In this document: piece by piece, positions 56,313 through 64,000 of the stretch
Layout of the letters: each line of letters starts with the position of its first letter
Position numbering within the stretch: the stretch's first letter is position 1
Notes under the pieces: model-generated
Told to the model about the DNA's origin: nothing
Databases searched by the model: none
What the model saw: the letters and a program-made list of their open reading frames with translations, nothing else
Position numbers and translations under genes: made by a program
Assembly: GCA_033439795.1 (NCBI GenBank)
Contig: JAUTDP010000004.1
Coordinates: forward strand, 2,728,001-2,792,000
Direction of reading: 5' to 3'
Source: Sordaria brevicollis
Lineage: Eukaryota > Ascomycota > Sordariomycetes > Sordariales > Sordariaceae
Length of the DNA: 64,000 nucleotides

Positions 56313-58167
56313 CTAAACAGCAGAGTTCGCCCTCTGCAACCCTCGACTTCGCTCTCCTCTGGAAGTGGTAGGCATAGGCATCGCTGACTTGGCTCTTGAA
56401 GTCAAAGGAGGCCTTGGAGGTGTGGGAGTGCGGTGAATATCAGTTTCGGATACGTAAGTCTCCCAACCTGCTGAACCCGGGGATGTATTTTCGTTAGTCG
56501 GTGCCTCTTTGTCTACCCTCTCATGATGTTCTTCTTCCTGGCTGGCCATTATTTCAATTTTGCGGTGGTGTGACTGTTCTCTAGGACTAACGTCGTTTGT
56601 GTTGAGTCGGGTGGGCTGGGGCTCGATGGTAGTTGTTGTTTGAACTGGACTTAAAGTCTCAATCTCAGTTTCGGGTTTTGTCTTGGGCTTTGGATCGTTT
56701 TTGTACGAGTGGATTGGTTGCTGTTCGTCGCCTTCTTGTCTGTCCACTGTGCTTCTTGAAGGCTCTTCAGAAGGATTTTCGAGAGGTTGCTTAAGAAGTT
56801 CATTGAGAAACTCTCTCACAGGCTCTACCGTAATAGGAGGCTCTTGAACAGGTTTCTCAACAATGGTATTGCTGTGAAGTAGCGCTCGGTCTTCTTCCTG
56901 CTCGTGGGCAGCCTTCTGCTCTTGTTGATGCTCCTGTTGATGGTTGAAAGCAGAGTGTCCGTGAAGCTCATTCACTGGGAACTCGCCCAGCTCAACAGAT
57001 TCTTCTCGACTAGTCGACTCTTCAGCACCAAGATTGCCTTCCTCTTCATTTTGCTGCAGAATACCAATTTCTTCGTTCAAGACATCCTCGCATGTGTTTT
57101 GTATCTGCTTCTGTTGGTGTTCAGACACTGAAAGAGCGACATGCTGTGGTTTCTCGACCAGATCCGAGTGGCTTCCCAGAATGGCACTCATCAGCACCAT
57201 CTTTGGTTTTGGAACAGGTGCAGGTGGTAACAGTTCTTTGTCCTTCAAAGGATCGTCCTTCTTTAGCTGTTTTTGTCTCTTTCGCTGACGTTCGGCACGT
57301 TTGGGGTCAGGTAGGAAGGAGTTGTCATAGTCTCTTTTCTTCTTCTTCATGGTCTTCTGCTTCAAGGAGTGATCCCTCTTTGGTGAACTTTGGAAAGTCG
57401 ATTGTGTCAAGTCCAGGGAACCAATCTTTGATTCAATTGTGTGTGATTTTCTCTTTGACATGGGACGCAAGCCCAGTTGAACCAGTCCGTTTGGCTTGGC
57501 TTCGTCTTTCGAGAACCCATCGCCGAAGTTGTACTTGGCTGACGAAGTTGATGTCGTGCTGTCTTCGGATTTGGGCTTCAGCCTCTTGAATCCGCGTGGT
57601 GGAAGCTTGTCAAAGAGTAGAAATGGCCGACGTCTCAAGCGGTTTGATTGGTCAATGACAGGCTTGGAGAGGAATTTGTTGCTACTGCTGGACTTGACCG
57701 ATGAAGGGGGAGCAGATTTGAGTTGCTCAGGGGTCTTTCGTTCGTCTTCGTCTTCGTCGGTGCTATACTCCAGGCTGGCATCGTCCTCGGTAGCATAGTC
57801 TTCCGGGTTTTGGGAAGTGTCCGAGGCATACTGTGGTTCTGAAACCGTGCAATTGTTGGTCAGTGATTGTGACATTCGCCAACTGAAAACCTGCAAGACA
57901 GAAGAACGTACCAAATTCAAGCTCATGCGCACCCTCAAAGTCGTCATCAAGTTGACAAGCATTGGCCTCATCAAGAATTGCACCATCAACCAGGCAGTCG
58001 TCGTCACGGGCCCCAGGACCACGTTGAAGGTTCCTGACAAGGCTCGTCGGTGTCTCTGTAGTCCTTAGTAATGGTAGCACATTGGACGAAGCTGCTTTTG
58101 ATTTGTGGGAATAGGTGCGTAAAGGGCGAGGTCTGGCATAATCTTCAAAAGGGACCCGCGGCTCCAT
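56313..58167 (-). CDS. Unrecognised basic, probably nuclear protein
   Basis: Exons 57912-58167 and 56313-57838 give 593 aa. I do not recognise a domain. The protein is mostly disordered. Conserved-looking pieces are PRVPFEDYARPRPLRTYSHK near the start, then an acidic patch (YATEDDASLEYSTDEDEDER) and RRPFLLFDKLPPRGFKRL. A strongly basic cluster (KKKKRDYDN, then KRAERQRKRQKQLKK) looks like a bipartite nuclear signal. A Gln/Glu-rich coil (HQQEHQQEQKAAHEQEEDRA) and a Ser/Arg tail ending QRANSAV follow. The N-terminal RTYSHK weakly recalls Wapl-type RTYSRK motifs, but I would not call it that. A role on chromatin is only inferred. The first ATG (58165-58167) follows no in-frame upstream ATG. The intron is 73 nt with a good branch site. 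Confidence 0.8.
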
Positions 58168-59450
58168 CTTATGTATGCTTCCAGCAGCCCGAGATAGATA
58201 TAGCTGGTCCCTCAAGCCACGAGTGTCATCTGGCGACGAAGGTCAAATCGGCCATCGGGTCTGCAAGTCCAAGACCAAAGATTGTACTTTCAATTCGCAA
58301 ATTGTGGGAGTTCTGGGCTCCGGTCAGGATTTCACCATTGAATAACGGCAGGTACGTTGGTGGCTGGGTTAGAAGCAGTCGGGGCAAGAACGTCCCGGCA
58401 CCGAAGAGTCCACTCCAGTCGAGCATTGTCCAACTTACTTGTTCACACACATCACAATTGAGATTCTTAGTTGACATGTTGAATGTTGAATGGTGCGATA
58501 TGAAGAGCAACATTGATATTCACTTGCGCGTTGTTGAGCCGTGAACGTTGTTTTGTACAGTGGCAGGACTCTAATTGTTTCATATAACATCACTCATGAT
58601 CCTGCAGTGCGATTAAAGTCATTGAGCCACGCCATCTGGGTTTGGTCTTGCCGCCGTACTTCTGTTCCCCGTACAATTGCCTTGATGTCGATTACGCCTG
58701 CAACCTGGCCAGTAATTGTTCTAGAAGGGCTTTCGTAGAATGGGCCGCGAACAACAAACAGCTTTTGCGCACAGAAGGAGGGTTTGATTGACATAGCAGA
58801 TTCTATATAGTTGGGATTGGGTAGTAGAAAACGCCTTGGGAAAATGGAATTGACCATGGTTAAGTGTAAATTCATCGAGAGGTGGGCTGTACAAAGTTGA
58901 ATTGATTCAGACGCTGTAGATAACAGGCGAGAACAAATCATCATTCTCAGATCGAGAATCGTATTAAACTTGACAGAATGGCACGCACTGTCAAGATGTC
59001 ACGAATTGGTGGTTCATCTTTCTTTGTTTCGCAACAATGATGATTTTGCATTGGATTGATACTGTCTGCTTGGCTTCCCTCAAAAGAAGTACAAAGTCCC
59101 AGAGAACTGACTATCAATGACCGTACAAGAAAACCTCGTTATCTATAGTAATCCTTCATCCTCCCATTTATTATTAGCACCTGCCAGAACTGTAAAAATT
59201 TCCCATCCCATGAAAAAGTGTCGTTTAGTGATTGAACATCCTCCATATGCTTTGGCATAGCCAGTTGATGAAACATCCTTCCGTATGAATCATGTGCTTA
59301 GACCTCTTGCCAGCAGCAGAGTAATGATGGCCACAGATTATTAATTCCGAGCTCTCGAGCCCCCCAAAGAAACATCAGTCGTATCGTATACTCGAACAAA
59401 GGGAAGTCGAATCAAAGACAGGAATATCGAGGCAAAGCCCTCGTAGCCAA
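58168..59450. other. Intergenic region between the RRM gene stop and the unknown gene start
   Basis: About 1.3 kb between two minus-strand genes. No frame supported. Confidence 0.6.
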
Positions 59451-61509
59451 CTACGGCTTCTCCTTCTTGATAGTGGGCGACGACTGAGTGCTGCCGTTCG
59501 CAACCGTACCGGACTCGACGATCGTGACGCCCTCGTCCGCCGATCCGTTGTCCGAGCAAGTCGCGTCGGTCGTCAGGTTACCCGCTCTGCAAAGAAGGTG
59601 GTTAGTGGTCATAGTCGACGACGGACGCCTTCCAGCCTCTAAAAGCACGCTTGATGCGGCTCTCGCTTGAGAGGGGCGCCTCATCTTCCTTGGAGATGAC
59701 ATAGGAGGTTCCTTTCTTGGGGACGCGGTTGGTGGAGCTGTACCTAACGGCATGGTTTCCGACCTGAGCCATGGCAGAGTCGATTCCACCATCGCTGCTG
59801 ACGTTGACACGGAGACGCGCGCCAGAATTGAACGAACTGTGCGTGGAGTTAGACAAAGTCGGCTGTAGTTAAATGGTCAGACTTCAAGGTGACTTACGTA
59901 TCAGACGAGTGGCCGGTGCTGATGCGACGGTTCCACGGAGCCTGGTGGTTGTAGATGCTGGGATGAATACCGACATCCGCAGTACCGTAGGCGCCAATAT
60001 TGTACTCGTTGGTGCGGAACTGGCGGCGCTCAGCGGTGATACGCTTCAGCTCCTTCTGAGCCGGAGTGTCGGCGTAGCGAACCTGCATCAGCATGCCCTC
60101 CTCTCCAATCGGGGCGCCGTGGAACTTCTTGATGACATCCTCGCACTCATCACGGGTCTCAAAACTGCATCGCATGTCAGAAGGCCGCCTTGAATAACAG
60201 AAAAGCACTGACAATGGATAAGACTTACCGAGCAAAACCGACACCGCGGCTGTTACCCATGCTATCTCTGAGGATCTTGCTGGAGACAATGTGATAGCCA
60301 ACAAAGATGGCATTCAGCTCCTAAAATAATGTTAGTTTACGATGACTGATTGCCAAAGAAATTGCAAGATGTAACTCACCGCCTCAGTCAGACGCTTGGG
60401 CAAGTTGGACAGGTAAAGGTTGGTGGAGCTCTCATCACCCTCTGCCTTGAGACGGGCGTTGAAGCTCTCGCGAGCAAAGCCGACCTCATAGCCAAGGTGG
60501 TAGAAGCCACGGATGCACCTCTCAGAGTCACGAACATTGGCGAACTTGGCAAAACCGAACCTAGATGTTTGGTCAGTACATAAATGAATGGTTGAGTGAG
60601 ACGAGTCAAAGACACAACATACCCCTTGCAAGCTCCAGTGGAAGTATCGATGATCGCTTTGCTTTGCTCAACCTTGCCGAAACGGGAAGCGTAGCGAAGC
60701 AGCAACTCATCGTCAGTGGTGGGGTGAAGGCCACGGATGTAGACATTGCGGTTGCCCTGGATGCGGTTCTCCAAGCACTGCTCGATCGACTTGGTGTGAG
60801 TGGGCGGGGTGAACACGGCAGGAACTGCGTCGGGAATGGGAGGGTTCTCCTTGAGCAGAGCCAGCAGCTCCTCGTCGGCGACAGGGGCGGACTTGGCAAC
60901 GCCGCCAGAGGCAATGACCTGCTCCGGGGAAGGAGTGTTGAAGCTGGAGCGGATCACAGCAACGCGACCATTGGCGCCACGGTCCGAGAAAGTGCCAAAG
61001 AAAGGTGTAGCAGGGGTCGACTCGTTGGTGGAGTATGAGCCCCTACGGTTCTCGAGCCCAGGAGCCTCGCTGCTGCGCTCACCGTACGAGGCGACACGGC
61101 CAGGCGTGTAAGGCACAGAGTGGTAAGGAATAGGCAGGGGAGCGTATCCGGCTTGAACAGGGTACTGTCCGGCAACGCCAATCTGGTAGGCCGCCTCATG
61201 AGGCACGCCGACGTGCATCGGAACAGGATAGGCCTGGTAGGCAACCTGCTGGTCCTGCATGTAGTACTGGTGACCAGCCTGGTTCTGGGAAACGGCCGAG
61301 TTGCCGGCACCAGAAGGCAGGGCGAGGTTGCTGAACTGACTCATGACTGCGTTCATGTTGTCAGTGCCATGGTTGGCCTGATGACCATGGGTGGCAGAGC
61401 CGTCAGCGCCGAGTTGGGTGGTGAGGTAACCGCCTTGATGGAAGTTGCCCTGGCGGTTGTTGCCGGCGTCGGTGACGACAGCCGGGTTGGTGCGATAATG
61501 GGTGGTCAT
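59451..61509 (-). CDS. Two-RRM RNA-binding protein, RBMS/MSSP type
   Basis: Exons 60623-61509, 60380-60560, 60229-60320, 59898-60164, 59627-59836 and 59451-59586 give 590 aa. A long Gln/Tyr/Pro-rich N-terminus with a Ser/Thr-rich patch precedes RRM1 (about 255-325; NVYIRGL and KGFGFAKF) and RRM2 (about 342-420; NLYLSNL and RGVGFARF). A conserved basic helix follows (AQKELKRITAERRQFRTNEY). RRM order, linker and spacing match human RBMS1-3 and related fungal proteins that bind AU-rich RNA and single-stranded DNA. The C-terminus depends on the last intron (40 nt, donor GTCCGT): spliced gives KEKP, unspliced stops earlier. The start ATG lies after a likely 5' untranslated intron (branch ACTAACAG, acceptor CTTCAG about 25 nt upstream). 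Confidence 0.9.
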
Positions 61510-64000
61510 CTTGGATAGAACTTTGGTCTGAAGTAAACCACTGTTAGTCTCATGCTTTGAATTCCACAATGGCACGCCAAAGAAGTAGAAAAGGCGAGTG
61601 CAGAAAGTGAGCGTAGATGAGGCCAACCCCGCATTGGCCGCGCGATCGCAAGGCCCGTTGGATATGAGCTAGACACTCGACGAGCATCTACCCTCAGGGC
61701 ATCAATGGCTTCCAAAACTGTGATGAAGGTGCTTGAAATACGTGAGGGATGCTCATGAGATCAGGACCCATTGCTTCAGCGCGCTCACATTGAGCAGAAA
61801 ACCGCCAGAAGAATGAGTAGGATGACGCGCTCGAATCCCCCGGAGATCTCACGAGAACAATTGAGGGCAATCGAAGGGGTGAGGGTGACTCGAAGATCGT
61901 GATGTGATGGGAGAGTGGGGTGAAGGATGGAGGGGGAGTATCACGAACCATTTTTGCTGATTGACTGCTTGCAACGCGTCGCTGAGAGTGAAAGGTGAAG
62001 CTGGGAATGCTTTTAAGAATGCAACGAAGGTGTGCTTGGTAGTGAATGAGCCCAATGGATATCTGTAGAAGATGGTAGAGGTCCAATGGCGGTGATATGC
62101 GACAGTAGTACGCGAGGATTTTGATATTTTGATCAAGTGAAAGTTTGTGCGTGGGAAGAAGAGGAGGGGAAGAAGGGAAGAGGGCAAAGAATCAGCTAAA
62201 CGGGACGACGGAGGGGGACCGAATCTTCGGAGAGAGACCGGAGTGATTGCCCGGACAACGCAAGCAGATACCCTTTCATCCTGAGGCCAGAACACGCCCG
62301 CAGGCAGAGTGTACTGACGTCGACTTACCTCCAAAACGAGATGCGGTCCTGTAACAAACGGGCTGATTGGTCCGGGGCGGGAGAGATGCTTTGGTGACAA
62401 GAAAGCGGCGGCCGGCAACGTTGGAGGATGTAAGTACCAAAGACTCTGATGCAAGCGAGCGCAGGGGGATTAAGAAGATGAACCGAGCTATCAAGCAAGA
62501 TGAATTGAAGAGACTGTGGTTGTCGCTGGGATGGATTGTGTGTTGATGCTGTAATGATCGGAGGAAGAGTCTACCAAGAGTTGAGAGACAGAAGAGTCGA
62601 GATGGACTGGAGGGCGGAGGGAGGGCGGTCTTTTAACTGTCGTCGATCGTCGTCGGGTTGCTGAGATAGAATGGAGGGTCGGTGACGTTGAGGTTGCTTC
62701 CTCACGATGTAAACAATGTCGAGGGCAGCCACGATGTAGGCTGGTGAAGGAAGGAGTCGATGTCACCCCTGAAGCCTCGCTGCACCACGGCCCACGATAT
62801 CCGACAGGAGAGCTGAAGATGGTGATGAAGGATAATGATGAACAAGTAAGAACACCCGTATGCTATGTTCCAGCTTTCCGCGTGAAAGCGAATTTTGAAG
62901 CGAAAAGGACGACAAGTGGAAGAAAAAGGAGAAGAAGGAGACGTCTGATCATGTTGCTCGGAATCGGCTCGCAGCAAGAACTCAGACATTGACAGAAAGA
63001 GAACTACTCTCAGCAGATGCCTTGCCCAGACTGGGACTTCGAAAGAGGAAAGAGAGACCCATTATCAAATCTCCAAATAAATCCAACATTGCCCTGGGCA
63101 CCATGTTCCACCTCTGTTCTCCATGGGCAGGAACTTTGGAAGGGAGCTGCACAATTTGATTTGACAAGACTTCGGCATGGCGTGACTGGAAGTGCGTCCA
63201 GTGCGCTTCACCGGTACAATGGTTTGGTGAATGGACGGAAAGGAAGTGACACTGCTAGAATCCACCTTGGAGAAAAGACAGCTTCACTGGGAGCACTTGC
63301 CATGTGAAGGGATGTTGTTCGTGATGCAGCTGTAAGCCTTGGCTTGGTGTCTCCCCCTTTGCTCTTGCCGTATACAGTACGTAGTGGCAGCCCGCCTCCC
63401 TTCCCGGCCAATTGGTTGGTCAGGATTGAGATGCCGGCCCAGATACGTGACTTGTAGGGGAAAGAGCCGCATCGCCGGGCGTGTAACGTAAAGTACCGAC
63501 CAGCACTTGCTGGAGTGTAATTGAACGTTTCCTTTACAGCCGAACTCGGAGTGTCCCCAGGAGTCCTTCTCGACGCGAACTAATTGGCCCCAGTCCCGTC
63601 ACTTTAGGCAACCAGACGCGGAAGGAGGCCGGGCAAGGCTTGCACTCGGTCCCGAGCAATCCATCTTTGCTAATTGAACCGACCCAGACGATGATGGGAG
63701 GGCATTGGCCCTTCTCGTCCACTTGTCCAGTTCTCCTGCATGACTGTTAGCGACGACTCTCTTCCACAGCAGAAGGACGGATGACGAGAGGTATGAGGCA
63801 AGGAAGAACAACTCGACAAACTCCCAAGACGACAGGCGTATGGTGCTGACATCCTACATCCCAGCAGATTATCTTCTTCCTGATCAATTGGCCCAATATT
63901 GCCCTCGCGATTGTCTTGCGAAACAGAAACAACACGTCCCGACTTTGACGAAGGAGTAAACCCGACCGACACATCCCGTAGCAAGCCCTACACGAATTAG
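61510..64000. other. Upstream region of the RRM gene to the window edge
   Basis: About 2.5 kb. It probably holds a long leader with at least one 5' untranslated intron ending near 61530, and the promoter. Frames on both strands are short and overlapping, without domains. I see no further gene. Confidence 0.6.

Overview
This is nuclear DNA of a filamentous ascomycete, almost certainly a member of the Sordariaceae (Neurospora or Sordaria type). The evidence is: short spliceosomal introns (mostly 40-150 nt) with GTAAGT-like donors, CTAAC-type branch sites and CAG/TAG acceptors; telomere-type TTAGGG motifs; and a left-edge gene whose N-terminus closely resembles the Neurospora Mtr amino acid permease as I remember it. 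There are 22 protein genes and one small broken gene, on both strands, about one per 2.8 kb. I saw no rRNA, tRNA, CRISPR array or autonomous transposon. Exon models were built by hand from splice sites and reading frames; all of them sum to whole codons.

Left part (1-18 kb): 5' end of mtr (-), a 4.5 kb gene-free stretch, a two-BIR survivin/Bir1 protein (+), U2 snRNP A' Lea1 (+), a Dpb3/CHRAC-type histone-fold protein (-), a Gef1-type CLC chloride/proton exchanger (+) and cysteine dioxygenase (+).

Middle part (18-40 kb): Vps15, the regulatory kinase of the Vps34 complex (-); a frameshifted relic of a cysteine-cluster/coiled-coil family (+); a membrane-anchored SH3 protein (-); a seven-helix fungal receptor-like protein of the DUF3112 type (-); the PP2A catalytic subunit (-); exocyst Exo84 (-); and mitochondrial import receptor Tom20 (+).

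Right part (40-64 kb): wybutosine enzyme TYW1 (-), flanked on both sides by short inverted-repeat elements; a TMEM42/EamA-like membrane protein (-); TFIIA small subunit (-); V-ATPase c'' (+); the two-domain molybdenum cofactor protein Nit-9/gephyrin (-); RNase P/MRP Pop5 (+); GPN2 GTPase (-); Bub3 (+); an unrecognised basic, probably nuclear protein (-); and an RBMS/MSSP-type two-RRM protein (-). These are housekeeping genes with no operon logic, although several divergent pairs share short promoters.

The most unusual structure is in TYW1. A 9-nt exon sits between two introns whose 3' 55 nt are near-identical copies, and the upstream intron also carries three perfect telomere repeats. It looks like a recent intron gain. 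I found no clear new multi-gene system.
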